Assembly: GCA_025174535.1 (NCBI GenBank)
Contig: JALBUN010000007.1
Span: 372,001-436,000 of the forward strand
DNA length: 64,000 nucleotides
Origin: Cantharellus purpuraceus
Taxonomy: Eukaryota > Basidiomycota > Agaricomycetes > Cantharellales > Hydnaceae
Reading direction: 5' to 3'
Position 1 is the stretch's first letter. Every line of letters starts with the position of its first letter. The position numbers and the translations under genes are program-made. The notes beneath the pieces are model-generated. The model did not search any database and had not been told where the DNA came from. It saw only the letters and a program-made list of their open reading frames with translations. Below are positions 12,374-25,189 of this stretch, piece by piece.

Positions 12374-14347
12374 ATGTCTAGAGCCAGCTTCCATGATATT
12401 ATTTGGACAACCGAAACTCCAGTAGCTTTCTCTAACGCAGACTCCAAGCAGAAGATTCTCCCAAGGCCTACTGCTTCTTCTCCAGACCTTTCCTTCAGCT
12501 TCGCTGCCACAGCGCAACCTTTTCCCAACCTCGGCCTCTCTAATGCTTCTACGCCGTTACTAGGTTTCAGAACTGTGCAGCCGTCCTCACTGAGACTGCG
12601 TAGATACTTCTCTGATCTAGCATGGCCAAAGAAAGACTCAGTGCCCATATCTGCTGAGTTTCATGACGGCATCATGAGAGACCTTCGTGATCGATCCAGA
12701 ACAGATGTCCTGTCCCCTCAATCTCTCTCCTGGGTCCAAAGGACGATCCGGCATCAGAGATGTCGCTCACAAGGGTCACTGCTAATTGAGGAGTCGCAAG
12801 ACTCTTGGATAGCCCGCCGCAAAGAGGTTTCTCCCATCCTTTGCGATGCACACCAAAAGCGCAAACATGATGGGAGGGACGTAACAACAACTGAGGCACG
12901 ACCTCTATGCCCTTCTAAAAGCGCCACTGACTTGAGAATTTAGATCAGAAGAGATTTGAGTTATGTTCCCACCGCACTCAACTCTCGCTCCGTAGGGGCG
13001 TTTCCTGTGTGTATAGGAAGGACTCGGAGGGCATTCGATCCAATCTATAGTCGCTTGGAAGTTGGGGTCTACAAGAGAGACAAGTGCTATGAAACAGATT
13101 ACTTAGAGTCTCGTGATGAGGCTGCGCATGAACAGTATGGTCCAGATATGCCTTGCGTAGAAGCCAGATTTCAAGAGGATAATTCCAGGTCACGGATTAT
13201 TGAAGGTTTACCGTTTGGTACTGATCGGGTTTACTTGTTGTTTCGCCCCACCCCAAGGCTCTGCGCCTCCGAGGTTCCCTGGGGACCTTTCATTTGTGGT
13301 GAAAGGACATCTGCCCTCAAGGATGATCATTGCAACCCGCTCCCTTCTTTGCGCCCCGTCTCTATCGTGGTTTCTCATATACCTGTCTACTCTGGAAAGA
13401 CCACGTCGTGGGACACTGACATAGATGCTACAGTCAGCCAGTCGCTCACTGCTTCCAAGTCTACAAGTGGCATTCCATTCCGAAAGTCACTCATAGGTCG
13501 GGCAAGCTCCTCCTTCGTGGCAAAGCATTGTGATCCCAGCTACATTGCGAATGGCTGGGGGAACCAGAGACCACATAGACCTGTCATCCATGCCCGCTCA
13601 ATGGGATGTCTCAGAAGTACTGAGAGAGACGAAATTATGCTTGGCCCTGCATCAATGCTTCGAGTTGTCTTCCCATTGCCGGAACACCCAGTCTCTGACG
13701 TCCAGACATCTGATCAGTCTCGGAGCGAGGTGCTGCTTCCCACGTCCAAACGCCCAGAGCCAATCAACGTCCAGAAGGCTAACGCACCCTTCCCCTTCTA
13801 CTCAAAGGAGATCCCAGAGCGTCAGGTCTCTTTGGCCTTATCTCCTTGGAGATGTTCGTATAGTAAAGTGGCGAAAACCACTCAGGGACGACCTGCCTCT
13901 CCCACAGTAACCGATGCCAAAACAGCTGCTTCCTTGCTTTCCCGAACCTGCACAGATACGTTCAATAGAGAGGTTGACTTACTTCCACCCACGCCGAGCA
14001 GTGCAGCATCAATGTGGTCTCAGGATTCTGCCCCAAATTCGGCAATATTTTGGAATGCGAATGCACGGGAATACAGCTCGAATGAGGAAGACTGCGACAA
14101 CGAGGATGCGCTTGAGCTTGAGATTGCGCAGATGCTGAAAGATCCGGCGACGTTCGGGTTGTTGACGACACGCGATCACTCTTCCCAGGATGGCGGGGAT
14201 GATGAGCTTCCAGGAGGCTCAATGTCAGGTGGGAGTAATTACAGTGGTATGCATAAGAGGGGATCTGACAGTGGTGGAGCAGGGACACTTTGTGGTGGTG
14301 GCCATCTGGGCGAAGGCGAGGCTTGTGAGGGAGTGTTGACTCCATAG
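12374..14347 (+). CDS. Ser-rich disordered hypothetical protein
   Basis: Two long open stretches lie in the same frame, separated only by a TAG at 12941-12943. The TAG is the last triplet of a good 63-nt intron (GTAACA...CACTGACTTGAGAATTTAG) with a CTGAC branch site 17 nt from its end. I therefore join them, giving about 636 residues from the first ATG (MSRASFHDIIW). The protein is Ser/Pro-rich and largely disordered. It contains an acidic stretch near the end (NEEDCDNEDALELEIAQML) followed by a Gly-rich tail. No catalytic domain, signal peptide or membrane segment is visible. It may be a regulatory or scaffold protein; no function can be assigned. The alternative reading is a nonsense-interrupted pseudogene. 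Confidence 0.55.
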
Positions 14348-14546
14348 TATATCTGACATTTGACGAGCTGTCGTGTTGTTTCTTCTCGATAATGTTGCCT
14401 CGCACCCTGTCTCTCTAGCTTGTAGTTTGGCTCAACGCAATTGACTCATACTCTGTGGACTGGGGACATGAAGCGTGACAGAAATCAATGGATATCCAAG
14501 GCTATTACTCCTATAATTAACACGGACAAAACACATCATGAATGCG

Positions 14547-15140
14547 TTACCCAGCACCCAAGGTCACGGGAAAGTTGATGGCACAAATGTCCTTTCCTTC
14601 TGAAATTCGTAAGATCTCTGAGTTGAGTGGTAAAGGTGTATGGCGCCACCCAGTATAAACATTATTGTGTGAAAGACGTGACTCACTTTGGGTACCATCG
14701 AGGACCGTTATATTACTGCCGTTCGCGCGAGATCTCAAATTGGCCAAATCGATATATCTGATAGTCGCAGATAGCCTCACTGTAAATCAAACTCTAGATA
14801 GGTCTGGAGGGTGGTTATAGGATTCTCTGTAAAGATTGATTCTGAAAACAACCTGAGATGCTGGTAGAGACGTCCGGCATTATGCATTATGTCGGTGAAC
14901 ATGCTTACTCCTCGTCCCAATGGTTGGCATGGCATCTCGAATTCCCTTTAGGATTTCCATTCCAAATTCGAATTCGGCCGCGACTGAGCGCTTGAGCGCT
15001 ACCACAATATTACGACTACAGAGAGAGTTGCCGAAAGCCTGAGAGTACATGTGCGAGAATACCAACGCGGGCATATCCGAGGGCATCATAATCATGATGC
15101 TGAGATTTTTGGGCTCACTTTCTTTGAAAGCCGTGCTCAA
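14547..15140 (-). CDS. possible spliced hypothetical gene
   Basis: Two minus-strand open stretches (about 14880-15140 and 14547-14780) carry plausible splice signals. These are a donor GTAAGC after MPTIGTR and an intron GTGAGTC...ATTTCAG that joins DGTQ to KGKDICAINFPV in phase. No ATG start is certain, the connection between the two parts is unresolved, and I recognise no domain. It may be a partial or decayed gene. Confidence 0.25.
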
Positions 15141-15730
15141 GACAAGGCAGCATAAAGAGCTCTACTCTGATCTATGCAATGCATATCTCCCGTGAGTGCA
15201 GATCAGCATCTATCCGACATTTCAAAAAAGATCAGTCGTCCTGCTTTCGCCTGGCTTCACAAGCGCTCCTTAGTTCTATTTCCCTCTTTTCGCGTCTAAT
15301 ATAAGATACAAACCCATGTGCACGATCTTGGTTCTCAGAGGAATTTTTTCCTCTGATCCCGATCTGGGCGCAAGTCGACGTTCTCCGAACATGATAAAAC
15401 ACATGCACACACGCACACACGCGGTAATGCCAAACCTATCGGCCAGAATAAATCTGCTACCTTTATTCATGCTTTTTCAAATCGGCAGACCCTTGCTTTA
15501 CGCCAGAAAATCCGGCATTAAGCTACAAACCACGCTAACGCTGCTCTCGTTGAGCCGGAAAATCGGTTTAGAATATATAGAATTTTTACGATCAACTTTG
15601 GTTTTTTTTTAATAGAAATAAAAATCTACATAGTGACCCTGGTGTATCTCAACATGCGTCAGCGTCGCAATGCTTCCACACGTTCCAGTTTGCACTCTTA
15701 CTTGGTGGCGTTATTACCTTACACCAAATG

Positions 15731-15765
15731 ACACACATACACACACATCCTCCTCCTCCTCCTCA
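15731..15765. repeat. compound CA / TCC microsatellite
   Basis: Alternating ACACACATAC-type repeats pass directly into five TCC units followed by TCAC. It is a simple-sequence tract in a gene-poor stretch with no visible gene context. Confidence 0.8.
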
Positions 15766-16612
15766 CGGTCACCTTCTATCTTCCCACGTCTTCTAGTGAA
15801 CAATTAATACCGCAACCACCCGATGTCGTCACCAGACAAATTTTTTTTATAGCTTATTTAGGTGTGGGTTGACTGGAACCTGCATTCCGAAACTGGCTTA
15901 GTTAGGGAGTACAGAGCCTGAGATTTACAAGACCGTGATGATATAGGTAGGTACCGGCCGAGGGCCTTAAAACTCTAAAGGCCGCGGGCACGGACATGTG
16001 TGCAAGAGCACGGATATAAGAGTTGACTCGATTGACTTGGCCTTCCTGCTTTCGGCGACCGGGTATACATATGCACCAATGGAGAGGCCACCACAGGTTA
16101 CAGTAAGAGTTTCTTCCCACTCGCAATATCCGATCATTGTCTGCCCCGGGCCCCTGAGATCTCGTTGGAGAGATATGCGCTTCAAACGGTGTTTAGTATA
16201 TAGATTGATCGAGAGCTCGTATCAGACAGGGAAAGTGCAACGTACATTTAATTGGGTGATCTTTATCATTGCAATGATTGCCATGTATATTGCTGTATAT
16301 GTACATAGCGCCACGAGAGCGCGCGCTTGATCAAGGAATTTCATCAATTGAGGATGGATGGGGATGGATAGAGTCGACAGGATCCCATGGAGATGGACGA
16401 GAAGGAGAAGCATCCCTGGTAACTCTCTCAGAAATACTAATGAAAGTGCCGTCAAGGCGTGCCGGGCTGTTCATAGAGTCCGCCGCTGGCTCACTCAGGC
16501 TCTGCATGCGGGGAGTCCCGTTCAAAAACTTTCTCAAATTGGAACAATAGCCTGAATATGCCGTATATAGCCACCACAGTATATAATAGTACTAATTACG
16601 CCCACCATGACC

Positions 16613-16717
16613 GTGAGGCCATGAAGCTCAGCTGTGCACCGAGGAACTCCTAGGCTTTACGGCCTAGGGGCATCGGTGCGTGTATATGGGGTACGAAGTT
16701 CGAGCCCTGGCACTCAC
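16613..16717 (+). other. tRNA-like / SINE-like structured element
   Basis: Nested perfect stems GCACCGA/TCGGTGC and CCTAGGC/GCCTAGG enclose a TTTACG loop. They are followed by GTTCGAGCCC, close to the Pol III B box (GGTTCGANTCC), and preceded by AAGCTCAGCTG, close to an A box. GTGAG at the left end could pair with CTCAC at the right end. The T-stem does not pair properly, so this is not a normal tRNA. A tRNA-derived SINE fragment or tRNA pseudogene is the best guess. Confidence 0.3.
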
Positions 16718-18194
16718 TTTGTGCTGACCTGTCATGTCCTGTCATTATTGTCCTGTCAATTGCGCATTGATGCGATCTTGACCCGTTTCCTCTTGTTTCT
16801 GTGCTTTCTAGTGGGTGCCCGTATTCCGTTTGTGCAAGCAGCCAGACTGTCCGCGGCTGTTCTTGTCCCACTCGCTTCCGTGTCCTCACTGGAGGTTACG
16901 TGTGCGAAGGACCTGATAAAAGCTGAGAGACGGTATGTGGTATGCACTTTTGCACACCGCATCTCGCACACCCCCCACACGCCACACGCTGGCAGGCTCA
17001 GAAATATTTTTTTCATACCGCCACTATATCACGCCTCACCATCCGCGACGGCATGCCGTTCGCAGGGCTCTCCGCACCCGCCCACAATTGACCCAAAATG
17101 CTGCCGGGTTGCTTGCTCGCTCGATAGCTCAGGTCACCCCAGTGCGTCCATGTACAGATACCAGAGCTGATGACCTTGCGCGCGCGGCAGGGGGCTCTGG
17201 ACCTGACGCGGCGAATGATCAACAACCCGACAGCAGGGCAGTCTATGGTGGTGTAGTGGGTGAGTGATTTTATGAGTTTGAGGCAGGAGATGGGGGTCGA
17301 AGAGGCAGCTGGGAGGAGGGTAAATGATCATCATATGACGCTGGCAGCACTGGGCGGACGAGCTGACGTTAAGTGCATTGGTTGGTGGGGAAATATGGGG
17401 TACAGACGTACTTTGGGGCGGCCCCGACGTGCAGATGCAGACCCCCAACGCATCGCATGTTTAGCATGTGTCTATAGATAAAGCATCACACACCGATCTG
17501 CCGTTTTCACGCACATTCTATATCCCAGCCCCATCCCTAATCCCCCCAAAGAAATGAGTAAAATGGGGAAACAGTCTACAAAAAAAAAAGTGGAAAGCTA
17601 CCCGGCATAGCATCAAAGACCTCACGACTCGTACACTCAACATCATGGGCGAAGGAAGCTTCAAGTCACCTCATGTTCCTAGTTGATCGAGCTCTCATTG
17701 TTTGACACCCAACAACAGACTGCCCTAAATTCCTTCATTGCCTCGAGCGGTACCATATCTGAAGTTGTAGAATGAGTATGGTAAGCCTAAATTTCGAGCC
17801 AATCTTTAATGCTGCACCACATGCATGTAGTAAACACGATGACAGTGAGCGACGTTGTACGCTTGATGCACGGTGTGCGGTGTTCCATTCCACGGGCGAA
17901 TTCCAGATTTTGTTGATTATGGGGGTTCCCGCTGTGAGATCGCTATTGAGTTGTATCTTTAGGCAAGATCCTTGAAGATTTGGCCGTGGGTTACTGGATC
18001 AGATTTGACAAGATCCAACTGTTCCCTTGTCGAGACGCCAGATATCTCTAGATCCTTGGGGCCTCGGAGGAGTGAACTAGGAGATAGAATCGTGCGCGCG
18101 CTTGACGGCAGGGTGCATCGATGATATCGATGATAGCTAAAGATGTAAGTAACCGGTTGTCTGTCTTCTTCTTGGTACGGCAGTTTTCTCTGCC

Positions 18195-18635
18195 TTACCT
18201 CCCGAGACAATCGCCGAACTCGGAATCGGAATTGAATGTGGGAGTGTTTTGTAAGTGCTCTCGGCGTCGTGCGAATTTGAAGCCATAGCCTGGCCTAATG
18301 TACGTCAGCACTGAGTTAATGACACATAAAAAACTATGGTTCTCATACATGGGTCTGACGAAACGTGGTCCTTTAGACAACATCTGAGCAGAAAGCAAAT
18401 GAAGAAATTTCGTAGACATATATTTGGGTGGAAGAATCGGGCACAAGTTCTCCGAAGCAACATTTCGCCCTAGAACAATGTAATTGTCTATGAAGCCGTG
18501 GGTGAATATGATACTGAGAATATGAAGCTCACCACATGTGGCGAGCTTCATAGCAATCACCAGTGTACGGTTGTTCAGCTTGTCAAGCGCTTTCTGAGAT
18601 GCTTGGAACGTGAAGATGTCCATAAACTTGCACAC
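18195..18635 (-). CDS. unassigned ORF, possibly a spliced gene fragment
   Basis: A 146-codon minus frame without a recognisable domain. A GTGAGC...GTTCTAG intron can be drawn near 18470-18535, joining KLATCG to RNVASENL and PILPPKYMSTKFLHLLSAQ in phase. This suggests it may belong to a longer, perhaps decayed gene extending upstream. The function is unknown. Confidence 0.25.
   Translation of the reverse strand: MCKFMDIFTFQASQKALDKLNNRTLVIAMKLATCGELHILSIIFTHGFIDNYIVLGRNVASENLCPILPPKYMSTKFLHLLSAQMLSKGPRFVRPMYENHSFLCVINSVLTYIRPGYGFKFARRREHLQNTPTFNSDSEFGDCLGR
18522..18551. repeat. 30-bp near-perfect palindrome
   Basis: Arms ATGAAGCTC and GAGCTTCAT surround the self-complementary core CCACATGTGG. 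One A/C mismatch pair lies between each arm and the core. It can form a long hairpin in either strand. Confidence 0.9.
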
Positions 18636-21286
18636 AATATGTCAGGTTTTCGCTCGTTTGCTTTAGAATCTAGAAGTCATACTACCCGGATTTTTCCACG
18701 TTCGAGTTCTACCATGCGATGGCGCGGGAAAAGTTGGACGTGCCCGAATGATGCGAGGATCTATTAGTATCAGGGGTAAGAATCATGGTGTCACAAGTGT
18801 ACTGGAACACCTTACCGACTATTGAAGCTTGGCAGTCTTTGAATACAAACTACATCAAATGTGCACCATTTCCTCGCAGACTGGATACACTCCTTGCTGA
18901 TCCTTTCTGTCTGAGCGCTCGCCACGAAAAATAGCACGCACAATTGACCGCCGAGTCCTTGCTGGATTAATACAAAGCCATACGGACAGAGTTCCTCTCA
19001 CTGTGGCTCTAATTATCCCTATGCGATTCAACATACCTATTCCTACTCATACCCGAAGTTCAGTTGGTTCGCTATCTGTTTGATTCTCTTGTCCGTCGCA
19101 ATGACAACCGTTTACGGCGCCGATCAATAGTTGCGCCATAGCCAGATCCGTGGAACCAGCTCAACTTATCCATGCCGTGGATAACACAGGTCAGGTTTTT
19201 GAATTTCTAGATAGTTCGAGCTGGATCAAAGCCATCAGCAGTACTCCACCACCAATCCTGGAACGAATGCCCTGACAGACTCAGTGAGTCCTTATGGAAG
19301 GATGCGTGATTGTCCTCATTCACAGAAGAAGCAACTCTTGCACTGTCAGAGTATGGGAGGATGAGAATTTGTTTGATGTGACATGTGAAAGATATACCAA
19401 TAGTCGCACTGGCGTCTGCGACAGCGGTCGTCATTTAAATAGCGAGCTTAGCTTGGGCTCCCGCCTAGTGTTATAACCTTGACTACTTAGTGACCTAGGA
19501 TGACATGCTTCAATAAAGAGAGCTACAATTGATATGACATCCTTACGGGAACTTCTATGCCGAATTCTCCATTATGAAAGGGGCTGTCAGATCGCGAGCA
19601 TCAACAACACGTTGAGACAGAGAGGCACGATTCATATTGCGGTGCGACATCGCGTAAAGGTAAGGGGAGCACTAGAGAACATAGAACCGTGTATAAATCT
19701 CACCAATCATCAAGAACTCTGTAGTATAGGAACTTACGCACGTCGAATTTCCGAAGATGTGAATCATCTCCTTTGCACCTTCGTCCGTACCACAAGCGTG
19801 GTAAACGGGTTTGTTGACATGATATCCCTCCAAGACACTGCAAAAGGACTAGTGCGTTTTGCGACTTCTAGTATGACGTCGGCGATATATGCACAATGGG
19901 AATAGGTTTCCCACGAAACCCTATACAGCAAGAACGGATCACTTACGAGCTTGCCATGAACCTGTTGAACGCGTAATAGCCTTCTCATATTCGACAACAG
20001 AATCCGTGGTACTGTCTGGTAAGATGAATTCTAACCGCTGGGGCGTCTGTGCCTGAATAGCAGCCTCATACTACAGGGGTCTTTCGGGCCCGCTCATGGA
20101 GTATAGCATCTTGAATACCATATTTTAATCTAAATGGCAACTTTCAAAGCACATTCCGAGTCGCACACAAAGACGTATGTGATACATCTCACTAATGCTG
20201 TGAACTCGCCTCCGTTCATTCAGGCTTATTTGTCAGGAATTCAACGCACAATGACGGGTTGACTTACAGTCGACGGCTGCCAGGAAGAGAAAGTGATGAT
20301 CAATTTTCTCGTCTCCAGAATTTGGTAGACAGTTCGTGGGAGTGGTTGCACAGCAGCCTCATGCCGCGGTCATGAACCCATACAGTACTTCGCTGGCTCT
20401 CTAGTATTTACGCGTAACTTTAAACAAGCGCGTCGCGTTCACATGCCTGTCAGCTCAGAGTGCGCGGAGTTGTAAAGCCATCATCACAACTTTCATCACG
20501 CTCATTGGGTGAGTAAGCATCATTGTCAAGACTCTGCCTGGCATGTCCTATTGACTTCGTCAAACTCAAAAATAACACCGAAAGGCAAGGACCTTGGCAC
20601 TCGAGTTACTGTCAAAACAGATATCCCATGTCGACCAAGCTTCCATATATGAACAGCATAGTCTCTAGTGGGGGAACCATAAATTTCGAACATATTATAT
20701 ATCGGAAACAGTAGAGCGGATGTCCATAGTCGGTGGTATGATAGCCTTGGAATTGTTAGGCCTCAGATTTCATGTTCCTGATCAAATCAGACATTACGAA
20801 ATGTTGCTACTGTCAGGCATTCGTCTCTCCAGGGCTTGCAATAGCAATAATGTGATTTAGCAGTGGAAAGTCTCCAGGTCAAATCAAGGGTGGAGGTGGT
20901 AACAGTTGTGATTTCAATAATCGAAGGGTATGGCGGGATGTGCCAATATGCCAATGAAAATTTGCATTTATATAAACTGCATGCATCCCTGTCAATTTCG
21001 GTGGGAAGGCTACAACTTGACCAACCATCGCGGTTTGGTTGCCACGGTGGCTCTTTAAAGATGTAGTTTGGGAGGAGCAGAAAAGCGGAAGAATAAGCCG
21101 AGCTACGCACCTGACCTTACCAGAAGACACGGGCAATAAGCCATTCAATCATATAGCACATTTGACGAACTTGATCCACCCCCTGGTATAGCAATTGCCC
21201 GCGAGTCCAAAACCTAAGACAATTAATGCATCAAAAGACGACCATCATCTCCATATCAATGGCTACAAATTCCAAAAATTGAAGTT

Positions 21287-21458
21287 GCGTTCAGGCCGCC
21301 TGATAATGTTATCACATACTATGAATGCTACTGCCTGCCAATGATAGCTTGACCTCTTATTTCGTCATTCCTGCTACCTATGGCCTCAGAAACGCGGTGT
21401 AGACAACACTGGGGCCAACACGCATTCCGTTCGGGGATATGAAGCATTGTATATTACA
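21287..21458. repeat. dispersed repeat, copy 1
   Basis: Shares long blocks with 23411-23584 in the same orientation, for example CCAATGATAGCTTGACCTC, TTATTTCGTCATTCC, GGCCTCAGAAACGCGGT and GGGGCCAACACGCATTCCG. Similarity fades at both ends, and the copies lie about 2.12 kb apart. Confidence 0.85.
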
Positions 21459-23410
21459 AGCCAAGCTGTACCGGCATGGGCGAGAACGCGTACGTTGTCA
21501 CTCCGGCCACTGCGAGCTTTATGTTGTCTAAACATTTTCTTTTCCTTTGTACGTCTTGGTTCCGGAAAACAGTGGATCTCAAAGGGAGCCCCCCAACAAA
21601 CAAGGGGAAGTCATTATATTAAACTAAGAACAGTGCTACAAAGTGCTATGGGGCCAGCCTCAGACCCTTCTGCATGTGCAGTTGTCCCTGCGGAGGATGA
21701 AATATTAATCACATACTGTATTGCTTCGTGTACCGGAGACCCGTTTGTGGACATTCCAGACATTGCTATATTCGTACCGCCCACCGAACCTAGAGGTGTA
21801 TAGCGTCCCTGCGCACTGGCGTACTGAATGATAGAGAGCGTAGCGAGCGACACGGTGCTCATCTTGGAGACATCCATGCGTCTGCGAATATTGAGTGTGA
21901 TGCAACTCATCATGGAAACCTGTAACAATTTTGCTCTCGCTATTTATCTCGCAACATCGATTTCGTTAAAGGGTAAAGCTGATGCATGATTCACTGAAAG
22001 GGCTTACTGTCCGCCTTTATTTCTAATCTCAACCTGATTGAACATAAATTCATTCAGAGGCGCGTGTACTATGTTTGAATACTGTCGACGACGCACAGGG
22101 GCTTTCGCAATCACCACAGTATCATACGCAAGGGGGAGCCATGCGCAAATAAATCCCCAGTTCCTACTATAGAAGACGGAATCGTTTCAATACATATAGC
22201 ATCGATGGGGGCATCACCAACACTTCTTCGCTGAAGACCATAGTACAACCTGTGGTGTAATCAGTAACTGCGGGATATAAGAAACTAAGTCAATCACTGT
22301 GGAGTTCTCATAGGTGTGGAGCGGCTGGAGAGAGGTATTATTGTGCCCAAAAATCAAAACCTTGACAACTCACGTTTCCCTGAAGTTATCATACATTGAC
22401 ACCGAAGTAGGCGCAGCAAAGTGCCGCCATGACTGTCAAGACAACATCATTCCCATGATAAACTGCAGTGACGCTACAATTCAAGAGTTAAGTCAGTCAT
22501 ATTAAAGACAATAGGCAGACCGCATCGGACACTCATTATTAGAAAAGAAATTGCTGGTCCTAAATACCCCATAATACCCTCAAATCTTACAAATCTTTTA
22601 CATCTGCATGCTTGTATCAACAAACAAACAAGACGCTTAAAACCATCATGTTACAAACATCTGTTAAGGCGAGGTCAAAGACGTCAAGAGATGGAAGGGG
22701 AAATATAACCTACTTCAGGCGTCCACACAGAAGACTTGTATGTTATGGTAGATGTGGACATGAAGAGTATGGGGGAAGGAGGATTACCACGCACCGTTGG
22801 TACTGGCAACAAATCCAAGTGGGGTCACGTATCGCTTCTAACCGAAAGAGAATTAAACACTTGGTGAATAGGGAACCTCATCACGCCAAGAATCCTGAGC
22901 ATACGATCATAAAAAGACAAGCCACTACCATATCATAAAAGTGAGCGAAAGAAACATTATGTTTCTAGCAATACCAAATACATTTCTGCCTTGTTAGATG
23001 TATCGAACTTAGAGCTATGGTCAAGACAATAACTGCTGATAGTCTACTTGATCGTACAACAATATTGCATAACTCGCAAATCCACATTCGCTGCTCTGAT
23101 CTCCAGATCATACTCATTGCAGTACTCACATTTGTTGCACGTCTGGAAAATTTATTTATATTGTGCAGAAAGACCATGAGACGCACGGTCCGATCAAGAG
23201 TGCTGCAGATTCGAAATCAACCACCGGCGTCATTTGTACTAAATAAAGCAGTTTTCAATTACAACTTGCAAGGAAGATTGATCAGAAAGTTTCTGTAAGG
23301 TAAGGACAAAGTGCCGGGATTCAGCAGGAGAGGGCGCTGCGCTATGGGAGCTCTCGGGGGTATATAACTTGGGGGTTTCTAAGAGTGCTCACTACCTGTC
23401 GACGAAAAAC

Positions 23411-23584
23411 CGAAGTTGAGGCTGCCTGATAATACCATATATGCATGTTACCACTGCCTTCCAATGATAGCTTGACCTCTTATTTCGTCATTCCCCTACA
23501 TATGGCCTCAGAAACGCGGTCCAGACTACAATGGGGCCAACACGCATTCCGTTCGGGCTGGGATGTGAAGCATTGCATATTAAG
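23411..23584. repeat. dispersed repeat, copy 2
   Basis: Second copy of the element at 21287-21458, differing by small indels and substitutions. No terminal inverted repeats or target-site duplication was found by eye. It may be a non-autonomous element or part of an older segmental duplication. Confidence 0.85.
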
Positions 23585-25189
23585 CGAATATTGGTCTGCA
23601 TCATATCTTGTCCGGGGCCCAAATCGTCTTGAGAAATGTTCTACACTTCCATAAAGTGAAAAGAATCTCTGCGCCTGTTTACCATTATACCACTGGTCTG
23701 GCTATGATGGTTGCAACCTGTTCTCTTTCCCCTGCGTCATATAATGTGAGGATTAGGTTAGTGTTTCATCATACGACCCACAGCCTCTGCAGGTTACCAC
23801 CGTACTCTTGTAAGGTCAACAACATCATGCAAAAAAATAATTTCACAGAGCTGCATCTTCCTAATGATGAAACAAGCGTGGCCACCTAGGCGGTACCTGC
23901 ATACCTGGCAACTAAGACCGGGATCGTATAAAGGACAGCATCCATTTCATCACCATGACAGTGGTATACTTACTCGCTAGATTGACGCAAATGCTTGTTG
24001 AGGATAAGAGCCGATGGGGCCGACACAATCTCGTTAGTTTAGCTTACATCCTGCTTAGTAATGGATATGGTAGTTTCTCTCCTACTGCGTACCCCAAAAA
24101 CCCCAACAATGCTTTCGCCCAGCTCTTCAAGAATTTGTGGATATGCATACCGGTCAATGAGCTGCACAGAAGTGAGAAAATCATTCCTACCAGATACTTG
24201 CGATCGCTTCACTCCAAGTCGCCGACAAATGGTAAGTATACGGTGCTTCGCCTGCCAAACGTCGGCCAAGGGTTCCCGAGCATAAAAAGTAACCGGAAGT
24301 CATGTATCTATCTGTGTCCATGCACTATCGGCCACCCGTTCTTCGTAGTCAATCTATTCTTATTCAATTGGAAATCTGTACGGGCATCCACCAATGGTTC
24401 TCCCCGAGGTCTCGGCACAACGAAACGGCGGGAGAACCAGTCGGCGTTGGCCACCTCACCGCCAACTCCCAGCGACGTCAGCCTAAGGCAAGCACCCGAC
24501 TTGGTCATCCGAGTGGTCGAAAGTATACGCATGATGCTTCCGTTATATTGGGATTCTACCTAACGAAATAGTATACTAAGTACGGCCACGAACGAAGAGA
24601 TTATAGACAAGCGCTGGGAGCGCGAGTATTTTCCCAGAGTTGTTTTAAACCACAACTGAGACTGATATTGTACAGATCTCAACACGTTAGTTCCTGATGA
24701 AAAGAATGCGGAAACCATGTGTCCGCCTGTCTTCACAATTAATTTCTTAATCTTGGAAATTTATACAGGCATCGATGGTCCTCCTTGATATCTTGTACAC
24801 AACAAGGGAAACTAACGAGCGGGTCAATCGAGCGCCGGAAATCCTTTGGTCGGATCCTCATACGGAGACCAACAGTGCACATCGCTGTAGTCTAGCAGCA
24901 CTTGACAGTCTGTCTGGCAAACACCGGGCTCTCTTGAGAACTTCCATTAATGTGATGTGATAGTTTGCTATTATCATGCCTAGAGCTTCCAACCCATTTG
25001 CCAGTAAATGAGAATACTACTCAATGACAGTATATAGGTACAGCCATGTGGACTTTACTCTTATATAGGATTCAACGACATGAAAAAGTAATCAGGAAGT
25101 GTAATGTTCGGTAGAGTCATATCAGACGTCCATGGATATTCCTGACATCAAGCGTGATTTCATATTAAGCTATGATGCACGTCTGGCCA

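Larger units (their letters stand above)
15141..17958. other. gene-poor stretch
   Basis: No gene can be supported. The stretch contains poly-T/poly-A tracts (15602-15612, 15841-15848, 17580-17589), a CA/TCC microsatellite, and a structured tRNA-like hairpin (listed separately). Many short frames occur on both strands without domain content. Confidence 0.4.
18636..25189. other. gene-poor, repeat-bearing stretch
   Basis: This 6.5-kb stretch holds no gene I can support. Open frames are short and lie on both strands; the longest is 23955-24563 (202 codons), which overlaps equally plausible minus frames at 24039-24269 and 24308-24532. It contains two copies of a dispersed repeat (21287 and 23411). 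Decayed genes or transposon remnants are likely, but no transposase, reverse transcriptase or terminal repeats were recognised. Confidence 0.4.

Noticed and set aside
16690..16705. true tRNA gene at the GTTCGAGCC word
   Set aside because: The T-arm stem and anticodon arm do not fold as in tRNA, so it is listed only as a tRNA-like element.
23955..24563. 202-codon plus frame
   Set aside because: Lies in a repeat-bearing region. The opposite strand also has frames reading protein-like (for example RRFVVPRPRGEPLVDA). Neither could be connected to a known family.
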